Positions 33,514 through 43,937 of a stretch of 64,000 bases of DNA are shown here, piece after piece (the first letter of the stretch is position 1; each line of letters opens with the position of its first letter). The notes under the pieces were generated by a model that saw nothing but the letters and a program-made list of their open reading frames with translations, was not told the origin of the DNA and searched no databases. Origin of the DNA: SYIM01 sp041182885 (GTDB lineage Bacteria; Pseudomonadota; Gammaproteobacteria; Burkholderiales; Burkholderiaceae_E); assembly GCA_049423065.1 (NCBI GenBank), contig JBMSQB010000004.1, forward strand, positions 1-64,000. The letters are read 5' to 3'. The translations under genes were made by a program, and so were the position numbers.

Positions 33514-34215
33514 TCAGCGCTCGGCGCGCACGGTGCGCTGCTCGATCCGTTTTTCGGGTGCGGGGTTGAGCACAATGCGGTCGATGTAGATGCCAGGCAG
33601 GTGAACGGCGTCGGGATCGATTTCACCGTTGGCCACCACCTGCTCGACCTCGGCGACGGTGATGCGGCCAGCCATTGCCACGTTGGGGTTGAAGTTGCGG
33701 GCCGTGCGCCGGAAAACCAGATTGCCGGCACGGTCGGCCATCCAGGCCTTCACCAGCGACACATCGGGCACCAGCGCCCGCTCCATGAGGTAGGTCTTGC
33801 CCTCGAATTCGCGGGTTTCCTTGCCTTCGGCGACGATGGTGCCTACCCCTGTGGGGGTGAAGAATGCGGGGATGCCGGCGCCACCTGCACGAAGCTTTTC
33901 TGCGAGCGTTCCCTGGGGCGTGAATTCGAGCTCAAGCTCGCCCGCCAGATACTGGCGCTCGAACTCCTTGTTCTCGCCCACGTAGGACGCGATCATCTTG
34001 CGGATCTGGCGCGTGGCGAGCAGCAGCCCCAGGCCAAAGCCGTCAACGCCGGCGTTGTTCGAGATGCAGGTGAGGTTGCGTACGCCCGAGTCGCGCAGCG
34101 CAGCGATCAGGGCCTCGGGGATGCCGCACAGGCCAAAGCCACCCACCGCGATCATCTGGCCGTCTTTGACGACATCGGCCAGCGCGGCGCTGGCACTTGG
34201 GAAGACTTTGCTCAT
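33514..34215 (-). CDS. 3-oxoacid CoA-transferase, subunit A
   Basis: 233 residues. The CoA-binding signature GGFGLCGIPEALI lies near residues 25-37, followed by ISNNAGVDGFGLG. FTPTGVGTIVAEGKE and the DVSLVKAW segment are conserved. It forms the transferase with subunit B encoded downstream. The pair serves ketone-body use or the beta-ketoadipate pathway. It is divergent from the CDF exporter, with only 36 bases between the start codons. Confidence 0.93.
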   Translation of the reverse strand: MSKVFPSASAALADVVKDGQMIAVGGFGLCGIPEALIAALRDSGVRNLTCISNNAGVDGFGLGLLLATRQIRKMIASYVGENKEFERQYLAGELELEFTPQGTLAEKLRAGGAGIPAFFTPTGVGTIVAEGKETREFEGKTYLMERALVPDVSLVKAWMADRAGNLVFRRTARNFNPNVAMAGRITVAEVEQVVANGEIDPDAVHLPGIYIDRIVLNPAPEKRIEQRTVRAER

Positions 34216-34251
34216 GGAAACCCCGCGAATTCAGTGCATGATCCGGATTAT

Positions 34252-35184
34252 ATGTCCCACCCCGATTCCCACTCGCCCATCCGGGGCCCGTCCGACCATC
34301 ATGCCCATGGCCACGATGACCGTCATCCTGGCCATGGGCGCAAGTCTTTTCCCTCCCGGGGCCTGGGCATCGCCTGCCTGATTGTTTTTGGCTTCAGCCT
34401 CCTCGAGATTGCGGTTGGGCTGGTGAGCGGCTCCCTGGCGCTCGCCTCCGACGGGTTGCACATGTTGACCGATGCGCTCGCGCTTGCGCTCGCCTGGGGG
34501 GCGCAGTGGGTGGCGCGCCGCCCGCCCGATGCCCGACTCACGTTCGGCTATGAGCGCGTCGAGTCGCTGGCCGCGTTCGTGAATGCGCTCGCCTATCTGG
34601 TGTTGCTCGGCTGGATCGTGGTCGAAGCGATCGACCGGTTCCGCTCGCCTCATGTGCTCGACGCAGGCCTCGCGCTTCCGGTGGCGATTGCCGGGTTGCT
34701 GGTCAATGTGGGCGTGTGGTGGGCGCTGCACCGTGACGGCGACGATCTGAATGTGCGCGGGGCAATGCTGCACGTCATGGGGGATCTGGCGGGGTCGGCA
34801 ATTGCCATCACCGCAATCGTCGTGTCGGCGACGACCGGCTGGACCGCTGTTGACCCGCTGCTCACCCTCGCGATTTCGTTGCTCCTGCTCGGTTCCACGG
34901 TGCGGCTGCTGCGTGACAGTTCGCGGGTCCTGATGAATGCCGCGCCCGCCGGGCTCGATCTGGACCGCCTGTCTGCAGCACTCGCCACGCTCCCGGGTGT
35001 GACGGGTGTGCATGATCTCCATGTCTGGAACATCAGCAGCGGCCAGCCGGCGCTTGCCGCGCATTTGCAGTTGCTGCCAGGCGCCGACTGGGTGGCGGTT
35101 CTGGCGAACGCCCGCTCTGTGATGGCCGCCGATTTCAGCATTCAGCATGTCACTTTGCAGCCTGAGTTCGCCGAGCCGATATAA
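34252..35184 (+). CDS. Cation diffusion facilitator metal exporter
   Basis: 310 residues from ATG 34252; the open frame further upstream is antisense to scoAB and carries no family residues. A His-rich cytoplasmic N-terminus (SHPDSHSP, HHAHGHDDRHPGHG) precedes six membrane helices. The transport-site motifs are SDGLHMLTDAL in TM2 and HVMGDLAGS in TM5. The C-terminal ferredoxin-like domain contains VHDLHVWNISSG. It exports Zn2+, perhaps Co2+ or Cd2+, in exchange for protons, as in CzcD/ZitB. The TM5 HxxxD pattern fits Zn best. Confidence 0.93.
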   Translation: MSHPDSHSPIRGPSDHHAHGHDDRHPGHGRKSFPSRGLGIACLIVFGFSLLEIAVGLVSGSLALASDGLHMLTDALALALAWGAQWVARRPPDARLTFGYERVESLAAFVNALAYLVLLGWIVVEAIDRFRSPHVLDAGLALPVAIAGLLVNVGVWWALHRDGDDLNVRGAMLHVMGDLAGSAIAITAIVVSATTGWTAVDPLLTLAISLLLLGSTVRLLRDSSRVLMNAAPAGLDLDRLSAALATLPGVTGVHDLHVWNISSGQPALAAHLQLLPGADWVAVLANARSVMAADFSIQHVTLQPEFAEPI

Positions 35185-35185
35185 T
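35155..35185 (+). promoter_or_regulatory. Candidate pyrG promoter
   Basis: A perfect -10 TATAAT (35180-35185) overlaps the stop codon of the CDF gene. A TTGCAG -35 (35155-35160) lies 19 bases upstream, slightly long spacing. Transcription would start near 35192, giving a leader of about 15 bases before the pyrG ATG. Confidence 0.6.
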
Positions 35186-35206
35186 CGGGTTTGACCGGCT
35201 GCCCTT

Positions 35207-36883
<1,677 letters not shown>

Positions 36884-36947
36884 AGCCCTGCTGGTCGCAG
36901 GCCGGTCGGTCGCAGCCCGGTTGCGGGCACGCAGGGCGGCTCGTTTC

Positions 36948-37811
36948 ATGAAGCTGTGCGGCTTTGAAGCGGGCCTTGACCGGCCCCTGTTCCTGATCGC
37001 GGGCCCCTGTGTGATCGAGTCGCGCGCCATGGCGTTTGAAACGGCTGGCCGCCTGATCGAGATCACCGGCAAGCTCGGCATTCCGTTCATCTACAAGTCC
37101 TCATTCGACAAGGCCAACCGCAGTTCGGGCTCGTCGTTTCGTGGCCCCGGCATCGAACAGGGGCTTGCCATCCTGGCCGACGTGCGCGCGCAGTTGAAGG
37201 TGCCCGTTCTCACCGACGTGCACGACACCGGGCATGTGGCCGAAGTCGCCTCGGTGGTCGATGTTCTGCAAACCCCCGCGTTTCTTGCCCGGCAGACCGA
37301 TTTCATCCGCGCGGTCGCCTCGGCGGGTCGCCCGGTCAACATCAAGAAGGGCCAGTTTCTGGCGCCGGGCGACATGAAACACGTGGTGGACAAGGCTCGC
37401 GCTGCGGCGATCGAAGCTGCCGGAGGTGACCCCGCTGCAGGGGATTGCATCATGGTGTGCGAGCGAGGGGCGAGCTTCGGCTACAACAACCTGGTGTCGG
37501 ACATGCGCTCGCTTGCGATCATGCGCGAGACCGGCTGTCCGGTGGTGTTCGATGCCACCCACTCTGTTCAATTGCCGGGCGGGCAGGGCACGTCTTCGGG
37601 CGGGCAGCGCGAGTTTGTTCCGGTGCTGGCCCGTGCTGCCGTGGCAAGCGGCGTGGCGGGCCTCTTCATGGAAACCCATCCCGATCCGGCCCGGGCCTTG
37701 TCCGACGGGCCCAATGCATGGCCGCTGCCGCGGTTGCAGTCGCTGCTCGAAGTATTGGTCGAGATCGACCGCATCGTGAAACGAAACGGCTTTGCCGAGC
37801 AGACGCTTTGA
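36948..37811 (+). CDS. kdsA: 2-dehydro-3-deoxyphosphooctonate aldolase (KDO-8-phosphate synthase)
   Basis: 287 residues from ATG 36948; the upstream frame overlapping pyrG has no family match. It condenses PEP with arabinose 5-phosphate for the KDO of lipid A and LPS core. LFLIAGPCVIESRAM, the KSSFDKANRSS loop and VFDATHSVQLPGG are characteristic. The metal-type cysteine in AGPCVIES is present, but this alone does not settle metal dependence. Confidence 0.97.
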   Translation: MKLCGFEAGLDRPLFLIAGPCVIESRAMAFETAGRLIEITGKLGIPFIYKSSFDKANRSSGSSFRGPGIEQGLAILADVRAQLKVPVLTDVHDTGHVAEVASVVDVLQTPAFLARQTDFIRAVASAGRPVNIKKGQFLAPGDMKHVVDKARAAAIEAAGGDPAAGDCIMVCERGASFGYNNLVSDMRSLAIMRETGCPVVFDATHSVQLPGGQGTSSGGQREFVPVLARAAVASGVAGLFMETHPDPARALSDGPNAWPLPRLQSLLEVLVEIDRIVKRNGFAEQTL

Positions 37812-37839
37812 ACGAATCCCAGCCAGAAGGAATGCTGTC

Positions 37840-38130
37840 ATGGCCGCCTATGTGATTACCGACATCAAGGTCAGCGATCTCGAAAAATACAAGGCCTATC
37901 AGGCGCTCACCCCGGGCGCGATCGCGGCGGCGGGGGGCGAGTTCCTGGTCCGGGGCGGGCGGACCGAAGTGCTGGAAGGCAATTTCGAACCGGGCCGCGT
38001 GGTCGTTCTCCGCTTCGAGACCATGGATGCGGCGCGCGCGTTTTATCACTCGGCTGGCTACGTGGCTGCGCGTGCGGCGCGCGCCGGCGCCACCGAGCGC
38101 TTCAATCTGTTCATCGTCGAGGGTGTTTGA
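37840..38130 (+). CDS. DUF1330 family protein
   Basis: 96 residues from ATG 37840, preceded by AAGGA. It is a small ferredoxin-like alpha/beta barrel of the DUF1330 type, recognised by the pattern YVITDIKVSDLEKYKAY, then GGEFLVRGG, then FETMDAARAFYHS. Function is unknown; relatives are dimeric and related to antibiotic-biosynthesis-monooxygenase folds. It sits between kdsA and eno, and its stop directly abuts the eno ATG, so it is translated within that operon. Confidence 0.88.
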   Translation: MAAYVITDIKVSDLEKYKAYQALTPGAIAAAGGEFLVRGGRTEVLEGNFEPGRVVVLRFETMDAARAFYHSAGYVAARAARAGATERFNLFIVEGV

Positions 38131-39435
38131 ATGAGTGCGATCGTTGACATCATTGGCCGCGAGATCATCGATTCGCGTGGCAATCCCACGGTCGAATGCG
38201 ATGTTCTGCTTGAATCGGGCGTGATGGGGCGGGCGGCTGTGCCGTCGGGCGCCTCCACCGGCTCGCGCGAGGCGATCGAACTGCGCGACGGCGATGCGGC
38301 GCGCTTTCTGGGCAAGGGGGTGCTGCGTGCGGTCGAGCATGTGAACACCGAAATCTGCGAGGCGCTGATCGGTCTGGATGCCTCCGAGCAGGCCTGGATC
38401 GACCGCACGCTGATCGAACTCGACGGCACCGAAAACAAGGAGCGGCTGGGCGCGAACGCCATGCTGGCCGTATCAATGGCGGTGGCGCGTGCTGCGGCCG
38501 AGCAATCGGGTCTCCCGCTCTACCGCTATTTTGGTGGGTCGGGTGCCATGTCGCTGCCCGTGCCCATGATGAACGTGATCAACGGCGGCGCGCACGCGAA
38601 CAACAATCTCGACCTGCAGGAGTTCATGATCCTGCCGGTGGGCGCGCCCACGTTTCGGGAGGCGCTTCGCTATGGCGCCGAGGTGTTCCATGCACTGAAG
38701 AAGCTCCTCCACGACCGGGGGCTGTCCACTGCGGTGGGCGACGAAGGCGGCTTTGCGCCCAGCGTCGAAAACCATGAAGCGGCAATCAAACTCATTCTCG
38801 AGGCCATTGCGAAGGCAGGCTATGAGCCCGGCACCCAGATCGCTCTGGGCCTTGACTGCGCCAGCTCCGAATTTTTCCGCGACGGGCGCTACCACCTCTC
38901 GGGCGAGGGTTTGGTTCTGTCGGCGGGCGAATTCACCGATCTGCTGGCCACCTGGTGTGACCGCTATCCCATCATCTCGATCGAAGACGGCATGGCCGAA
39001 AACGATTGGGACGGCTGGAAACTCCTCACTCAGCGGCTGGGCGGCCAGGTTCAACTGGTGGGAGACGATCTGTTCGTCACCAACACGCGCATCCTGCAGC
39101 GTGGCATCGATGAAGGCGTGGCCAACTCCATCCTGATCAAGATCAACCAGATTGGAACGCTCACCGAGACCTTCGCGGCCATCGAACTGGCCAAGCGCAA
39201 CAACTACACCGCAGTTGTGTCGCACCGCTCGGGGGAAACCGAGGACACCACCATCGCCGATATCGCAGTGGCCACCAATGCGCTGCAGATCAAGACCGGG
39301 TCCATGAGCCGCACCGACCGGATGGCCAAGTACAACCAGTTGCTGCGGATCGAGGAAGATCTGGGCGAGACTGCCCACTATCCCGGACAGTCGGCCTTCT
39401 ACAATCTTCACCGCAAACGCCGCCAGCTGGTGTAA
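38131..39435 (+). CDS. eno: Enolase
   Basis: 434 residues, normal length. It interconverts 2-phosphoglycerate and PEP in glycolysis. The N-terminal IIDSRGNPTVE, the catalytic VGDEGGFAPS region, the metal ligands in SIEDGMAENDW, and the signature LIKINQIGTLTET followed by SHRSGETED are all intact. The ATG follows the DUF1330 stop without a gap. Confidence 0.99.
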   Translation: MSAIVDIIGREIIDSRGNPTVECDVLLESGVMGRAAVPSGASTGSREAIELRDGDAARFLGKGVLRAVEHVNTEICEALIGLDASEQAWIDRTLIELDGTENKERLGANAMLAVSMAVARAAAEQSGLPLYRYFGGSGAMSLPVPMMNVINGGAHANNNLDLQEFMILPVGAPTFREALRYGAEVFHALKKLLHDRGLSTAVGDEGGFAPSVENHEAAIKLILEAIAKAGYEPGTQIALGLDCASSEFFRDGRYHLSGEGLVLSAGEFTDLLATWCDRYPIISIEDGMAENDWDGWKLLTQRLGGQVQLVGDDLFVTNTRILQRGIDEGVANSILIKINQIGTLTETFAAIELAKRNNYTAVVSHRSGETEDTTIADIAVATNALQIKTGSMSRTDRMAKYNQLLRIEEDLGETAHYPGQSAFYNLHRKRRQLV

Positions 39436-39445
39436 GGTTCCGGGC

Positions 39446-39787
39446 GTGCGCGCACTCGCTTTCCTCCTGCTGTCTCTTCTCGTGCTGATCCAGTACCCAC
39501 TCTGGCTTGGCAAGGGAGGATGGTTTCGCGTCTGGGAAATCGAGACCGAGCTGCAGGCCCAACGGGTTGTGAACGATCAGCGGCGCATGCGCAATGCTGC
39601 CCTGGAGGCGCAGGTGCGCGACCTCCGAACCGGCAGTGATGCGGTCGAGGAAATCGCCCGGGCCGAGCTCGGCATGCTGAAAAAGGGCGAGATTTTCGTG
39701 CAGATCAGCGAACCCTCGCGTGGCGAGAGTGCTTCGCCGGCGTTTGAAGCCGAGGTTCGTACTGCATCGTTTTCCCGGCGGCCCTGA
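39446..39787 (+). CDS. ftsB: Cell division protein FtsB
   Basis: 113 residues from GTG 39446; no ATG is available near the N-terminus. A single membrane helix (ALAFLLLSLLVLIQYPLW) is followed by a periplasmic coiled coil (about 30-75) and the RTGSDAVEEIARAELGMLKKGE motif shared by FtsB proteins. FtsB binds FtsL and FtsQ in the divisome. Location straight after eno is the standard place for ftsB in proteobacteria. Confidence 0.93.
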   Translation: MRALAFLLLSLLVLIQYPLWLGKGGWFRVWEIETELQAQRVVNDQRRMRNAALEAQVRDLRTGSDAVEEIARAELGMLKKGEIFVQISEPSRGESASPAFEAEVRTASFSRRP

Positions 39788-39846
39788 GGTTCGTCGGCGC
39801 CGAGGTTCGACGGTGCTAAGGAGCGGCCTGTCTCACCGACTGGGCC

Positions 39847-40761
39847 TCAATGGCGGCTGGCCGGATGATCACCGGTGACCGTGTCACGGAACAGCGCAGC
39901 GCAATCCACCGGATCAAACTGATAGGCCTGGTTGCAGAAGTCGCAGCGCACCTCGACCGGGTCGCGCTCGGACAGAATATCCTCGACCTCAGCCGCACCC
40001 AGCATCTTGAGCATGCCTGCCACCTTCGCGCGCGAGCAACCGCAGCCGAAGTGAACCGGCCGGGCGTCAAAGCCTCGCAGCGGCTCGTCCCAGAAGAGCC
40101 GGTTCAGCAGGTCGGCAGGCGGAAGTTCGAGCATTTCGGAGCGCGCCAGCGTGTCGGCAAGCGTCTCCATCCGATTCCACGCATCGGGGTCGGTGATGGG
40201 AACATCACGGCCACCCTCCGTGGGCAGCTGCTGCAACAACAGGCCGCTTGCGCGCTCCGGGCCGGCAGCAAGCCAGAGCCGGGTGGGCAGTTGCTCCGAG
40301 CGCTGCATGTAGTGCTCAAGCACTTCGGCCACGCTGTCGCCTTCGAACGGTACGATGCCCTGCCAGGGCTGACGGTTTTCGTTGCGGATCCGGGGGTCGA
40401 GCGTCACCGCGAAGCGGCCACGCCCCTGACGGTTGACCAGCTCGCCCAGCGGGGCGTCGGCTGGGATCGACGCGCCTTCGCGCTCTTTCACCGTCGCCCG
40501 CAATCGGCCGTCGGAGCGGCATTCGACCACCATGAGTGCGATGGGGCCATCGCCGTGGATCTGCATGATGAGCGAGCCATCAAACTTGAGCGTGGCCGAC
40601 AGCAGCACTGCCGCGGCCGACAATTCGCCCAGCGTGTCGAGGGCGACGCGCGGCAGATCGTGTCGGCTCGCGATCTGGCGCCAGCAGTCGTCGAGCGAAA
40701 CAATCTCGCCCCGCACGGCGGTGCCGTCAAGCAGAAAGCGCCGGACGAGGTCGTGGTTCAA
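39847..40761 (-). CDS. hslO: Redox-regulated chaperone Hsp33
   Basis: 304 residues from TTG 40761; no ATG or GTG gives a better N-terminus. The protein begins NHDLVRRFLLDG, in register with the family start. The C-terminal zinc switch has the CxC and CxxC pairs (FGCGCSRAKV and RCDFCNQAY). Oxidation releases zinc and activates holdase function in the cytoplasm. It lies nine bases downstream of the gamma-carbonic anhydrase gene and is co-directional with it. Confidence 0.95.
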   Translation of the reverse strand: MNHDLVRRFLLDGTAVRGEIVSLDDCWRQIASRHDLPRVALDTLGELSAAAVLLSATLKFDGSLIMQIHGDGPIALMVVECRSDGRLRATVKEREGASIPADAPLGELVNRQGRGRFAVTLDPRIRNENRQPWQGIVPFEGDSVAEVLEHYMQRSEQLPTRLWLAAGPERASGLLLQQLPTEGGRDVPITDPDAWNRMETLADTLARSEMLELPPADLLNRLFWDEPLRGFDARPVHFGCGCSRAKVAGMLKMLGAAEVEDILSERDPVEVRCDFCNQAYQFDPVDCAALFRDTVTGDHPASRH

Positions 40762-40770
40762 GGGGCTGCT

Positions 40771-41295
40771 TCAGCCGATCCGGGTCAGGCTCGCCCGGAA
40801 CAGGCGCGCTCGCTCCATGTAGACCCGCGCTCCGTAGCGCAGCCGTTCGAGGTCTTCATCGGTGAGCGTGCGGACGATCTTGCCGGGTGATCCCAGGACC
40901 ATGCTGCGATCCGGGATCTCCTTGCCCTCGGTGACCAGGGCGCCCGCGCCGATCAGGCAGTCGCGCCCGATTTTCGCGCCATTGAGCACCACCGCCTGAA
41001 TGCCGATCAGTGAACCGCTGCCGATGGTGCAGCCGTGCAACATGACCTGATGACCCACGGTGACGTTGTCGGCGATATCGAGCTGCAGCCCGGTGTCGGT
41101 ATGGAGGACCGAATTGTCCTGTACGTTGGAGCCGTGACCGATCCGGATCAGATCGTTGTCGCCACGAATGGTGACGTTGAACCAGACACTTGCCAGGGCT
41201 GCGATCTCGACCCGGCCGATCACATCGGCGGAGTCGGCCACCCAGGCATCGGGATGAATCTGCGGCGCGTGCTCGCCCAACCGGTAGATTGCCAT
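40771..41295 (-). CDS. Gamma-carbonic anhydrase family protein
   Basis: 174 residues from ATG 41295 with AAGGAG seven bases upstream. The left-handed beta-helix of hexapeptide repeats is clear (for example VIGRVEIAALASVWFNVTIRG). Metal-binding histidines appear in SVLHTDTG and VGHQVMLHG. Members of the YrdA/CaiE/PaaY group share this pattern. Some are carbonic anhydrases and others thioesterases, so the activity is inferred. Confidence 0.9.
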   Translation of the reverse strand: MAIYRLGEHAPQIHPDAWVADSADVIGRVEIAALASVWFNVTIRGDNDLIRIGHGSNVQDNSVLHTDTGLQLDIADNVTVGHQVMLHGCTIGSGSLIGIQAVVLNGAKIGRDCLIGAGALVTEGKEIPDRSMVLGSPGKIVRTLTDEDLERLRYGARVYMERARLFRASLTRIG

Positions 41296-41331
41296 CAAGG
41301 GGCTCCTTGGAAAGGGCGCATTCTAAGCGAT

Positions 41332-41349
41332 GCCCGCTACCGGGCTTTT
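41332..41349 (+). terminator. Terminator-like hairpin between divergent genes
   Basis: GCCCG-CTAC-CGGGC (41332-41345) forms a 5-bp GC stem with a 4-base loop, immediately followed by TTTT on the + strand. It lies between the divergent gamma-CA and hydrolase genes, upstream of the hydrolase -10 element. It could stop stray + strand transcription before the next operon. Confidence 0.4.
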
Positions 41350-41389
41350 CCTTCGGATGCCGACAAGCGCGGAGCCTGATCAAGGTGCC

Positions 41390-41395
41390 TATAAT
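41390..41395 (+). promoter_or_regulatory. TATAAT element 10 bases before hydrolase start
   Basis: A perfect -10 hexamer ends ten bases before ATG 41406. No good -35 is seen. With normal spacing the transcript would start two to five bases before the ATG, leaving no room for a ribosome-binding site. Confidence 0.5.
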
Positions 41396-41405
41396 CAAAC
41401 CCCAG

Positions 41406-42326
41406 ATGGATACTGAAGTGTCACCGCAGCAGTCCGAAGCCTACCGACCGGTGGTGGCCTCGCAGTCGCAGTTCTTCACCCTGCGGGGGCTTCGTCACCA
41501 CGTCCGCCACTGGCATACCGGTGGACCCATCCGGCAGCATCTGGTGCTCCTCCATGGCTGGATGGATTCATCGGTATCGTTCCAGTTCATGGTGGATCAG
41601 ATGGGGCCGGGCTGGGCGATCCATGCGCCTGACTGGCGCGGATTTGGGCTGTCGGAGCGCCCTGTGGCCGACTGCTACTGGTTTCCCGACTATCTCGCCG
41701 ACCTGGATCAGCTGCTCGATCAACTCGTGCCCGATGGCCGGCCGGTTGACGTGGTGGCGCACAGCATGGGCGGCAATGTGGCGATGATTTATGCGGGCGT
41801 TCGACCCGCTCGCATCCGCCGGCTCATCAATCTGGAAGGCTTGGGCATGCGGGCCGCGCGTCCGCGCGAGGCGCCCGGGCGCTACGCCACCTGGCTGGAT
41901 CAGGTTCGGGACGGCCGCAGACTGCGTGCCTATCCCACCCGCGAGGCCCTGGCGCAGCGGCTCTGCACCGACAATCCCCGGCTCACGCTCGACAAGGCCT
42001 TGTTCATCGCTGAAAGCTGGTCGCAACCGCTTGCCGGGGGTGGGTTTCAGGTGCTCGGTGATCCGGCACACAAACTGCCCAACCCGGTGCTCTATCGTCT
42101 GAGCGAGGTTCTGGCATGCTGGCGGCAGGTCGTGGCCCCCGTGCTCTGGGTGATGTCGGAATTCCCTTCACGCGGCACGAGCTTTGCCTTGAAGCCCGCC
42201 TATGAGCGCAGACTGGACGCCATCCGATCGCTCGAGCGGGCAACGGTCACAGGTGCTGGCCACATGATGCACCACGACCAGCCAGCCGCCGTGGCGGCCC
42301 TTATCCGGACATTTCTTCTCAAATGA
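41406..42326 (+). CDS. Alpha/beta hydrolase
   Basis: 306 residues from ATG 41406. The oxyanion motif is LLHGWMDSSVSF, the nucleophile elbow is AHSMGGN, and the histidine is in GAGHMMHHDQP. These mark an active serine hydrolase of the epoxide-hydrolase/BioH-like group. The substrate is unknown. It overlaps the next gene by 4 nt (ATGA), so it is coupled to the RNase AM-like phosphoesterase. A TATAAT element lies very close to the start. Confidence 0.9.
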   Translation: MDTEVSPQQSEAYRPVVASQSQFFTLRGLRHHVRHWHTGGPIRQHLVLLHGWMDSSVSFQFMVDQMGPGWAIHAPDWRGFGLSERPVADCYWFPDYLADLDQLLDQLVPDGRPVDVVAHSMGGNVAMIYAGVRPARIRRLINLEGLGMRAARPREAPGRYATWLDQVRDGRRLRAYPTREALAQRLCTDNPRLTLDKALFIAESWSQPLAGGGFQVLGDPAHKLPNPVLYRLSEVLACWRQVVAPVLWVMSEFPSRGTSFALKPAYERRLDAIRSLERATVTGAGHMMHHDQPAAVAALIRTFLLK

Positions 42327-43204
42327 GTTTTCGCCCCGATCCCTGGCGCTGCAACGCCGATCTGCACTGCCATTCCAACATGTCCGACGGGGTGCTCGAG
42401 CCCGCGGCGCTGGTCGAACGCGCAGCCGCCAACGGGGTGGAGCTGTTCTCGCTCACCGACCATGACGAAATCTGCGGCCAGCAGGCGGCAGCCGACGCGG
42501 CGCGGGCGCGCGGCCTCGAGTATGTGGGAGGCGTTGAGGTCTCGGTGTCCTGGGGCGGCGAAACCGTGCATGTGGTGGGGCTGCGGATCGACTGGACCGA
42601 TGCCGCATTGTGTGCGGGGCTCGCTCGAACGCGATCGGGCCGCGATTCGCGCGCACGCGAGATCGCCCGCCAGCTGGAAATTGCCGGCGTGCCCGAGGCC
42701 TGGGAGGGCGCGCTTCGTCACGTGGGCAACCCTGCACTCATCTCGCGCACGCATTTCGCGCGCTATATCGTCGAGCGCGGCATCTGCGACGACGTGGGCG
42801 AGGTGTTCCGGAAGTATCTGGTCGAGGGCAAGCCTGGTTATGTCGAGCACCGCTGGGCGCGGTTGTCCGAGGCGGTGGAGTGGATTCGCGGGGCGGGCGG
42901 CGTCGCCGTGCTTGCGCATCCTGGTCGCTATCGCTTCAACGACACGGCGCTGTGGGCGCTGGTGTCGGAGTTCAAAGCCGCTGGCGGTGAAGCAATCGAA
43001 GTGGTCTGCGGCAGCCACACGCGCGACCAGTTCCGGCGCTTTGCCGGTGTGGCACTGGAGTCGGGCCTTGCGGCCTCCCGAGGCGCCGACTTTCACTCGC
43101 CGGGTGAACGCCATACCGAGCTGGGCCGCCTGCCTCTGCTTCCGGATTCTGTCACGCCGGTGTGGCGCAACTGGCCCGAGTTCCTGAACCGGCAGGCCGC
43201 CTGA
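42323..43204 (+). CDS. PHP-domain phosphoesterase, RNase AM/YciV family
   Basis: 293 residues. The PHP metal site is NADLHCHSNMSDG near the N-terminus, SLTDHDE, then AVLAHPGRYRF and a final GADFHSPGE. Length and order fit RNase AM (YciV), known as a 5'-3' exonuclease and 3',5'-nucleoside bisphosphate phosphatase acting on short oligonucleotides and 5S/23S rRNA ends. yciO next to yciV is a known pairing and supports the call. Confidence 0.9.
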   Translation: MSFRPDPWRCNADLHCHSNMSDGVLEPAALVERAAANGVELFSLTDHDEICGQQAAADAARARGLEYVGGVEVSVSWGGETVHVVGLRIDWTDAALCAGLARTRSGRDSRAREIARQLEIAGVPEAWEGALRHVGNPALISRTHFARYIVERGICDDVGEVFRKYLVEGKPGYVEHRWARLSEAVEWIRGAGGVAVLAHPGRYRFNDTALWALVSEFKAAGGEAIEVVCGSHTRDQFRRFAGVALESGLAASRGADFHSPGERHTELGRLPLLPDSVTPVWRNWPEFLNRQAA

Positions 43205-43270
43205 CCCAGGTCGGGTGCGGGGCCTGCGCCTGCGATTAGGATCGCAGGCCGCACGAGTGTTCTGCAACCC

Positions 43271-43903
43271 ATGACCCGAATTCTTTCGATTCACCCTGAC
43301 AATCCGCAACCGCGGCTCCTGCGGCAGGCGGCGGACTGTCTGCGTGAGGGGGGAATCGTGGCTACGCCCACGGATGCCTGTCACGCCCTGGTCTGGCAGA
43401 TCGGCGACCGCGAGGCGCTCGAGCGTGTCAGGCGGATCCGCGCGCTCGATGCCCGCCATCTCATGACGCTGCTCTGTCTCGATCTCGCGCAGCTGTCGGT
43501 CTATGCCGCGATCGATACCCGGCAATTCCGTTTCCTGAAGGAATGGACGCCAGGCCCCTACACCTTCGTGCTGCCAGCCACCCGGGAAGTGCCGAAGCGA
43601 CTGCTCCATCCCGCTCGTCGAACCCTGGGCGTCAGGGTGCCGCAGGCGCCGCTCCTGCGGGCATTGCTTGATACGGTGGGCGAGCCGCTGCTCGGCACCA
43701 CGCTGCAGCTTCCGGGCGACGACACGCCACTGTCAGAATCCGAAGACATCGGAGCGCAGTTGTCCGGGCGGGTGGATCTGGTGCTGGAGGGCGGACGCTC
43801 GGGGCTGGAGCCGACCACGGTCATCGACCTGACAGGGGATCAGCCACTGGTGGTGAGGATCGGCTGCGGTCCAGTGGATGCGATGCTGGGCAAGGGGCGC
43901 TGA
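43271..43903 (+). CDS. YciO-type Sua5/YrdC domain protein
   Basis: 210 residues. The YrdC-like fold has a substrate-binding region reading IVATPTDACHALVW, where family members usually have PTDSxY. Later motifs are WTPGPYTFVLPAT, then RTLGVRVPQAP, then TVIDLTGDQPLVVRIG. YciO proteins are paralogues of the threonylcarbamoyl-AMP synthases TsaC/Sua5 and act weakly or differently in tRNA t6A formation. The missing lysine-rich loop and altered PTD motif favour YciO over TsaC. Confidence 0.87.
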   Translation: MTRILSIHPDNPQPRLLRQAADCLREGGIVATPTDACHALVWQIGDREALERVRRIRALDARHLMTLLCLDLAQLSVYAAIDTRQFRFLKEWTPGPYTFVLPATREVPKRLLHPARRTLGVRVPQAPLLRALLDTVGEPLLGTTLQLPGDDTPLSESEDIGAQLSGRVDLVLEGGRSGLEPTTVIDLTGDQPLVVRIGCGPVDAMLGKGR

Positions 43904-43925
43904 TGGGCCCGGCGCCCGCCACTGA

Positions 43926-43931
43926 TAAAAT
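43926..43931 (+). promoter_or_regulatory. -10-like element six bases before M50 protease start
   Basis: TAAAAT ends six bases before ATG 43938. No ribosome-binding site fits between them. If used, the transcript would begin at or next to the A of the ATG. Confidence 0.4.
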
Positions 43932-43937
43932 CCGGAC

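Noticed and set aside
33499..34251. N-terminal extension of the CDF exporter frame across scoAB
   Set aside because: The long open frame is antisense to the two CoA-transferase genes, shows no family residues, and the real protein begins at MSHPDSHSP (34252).
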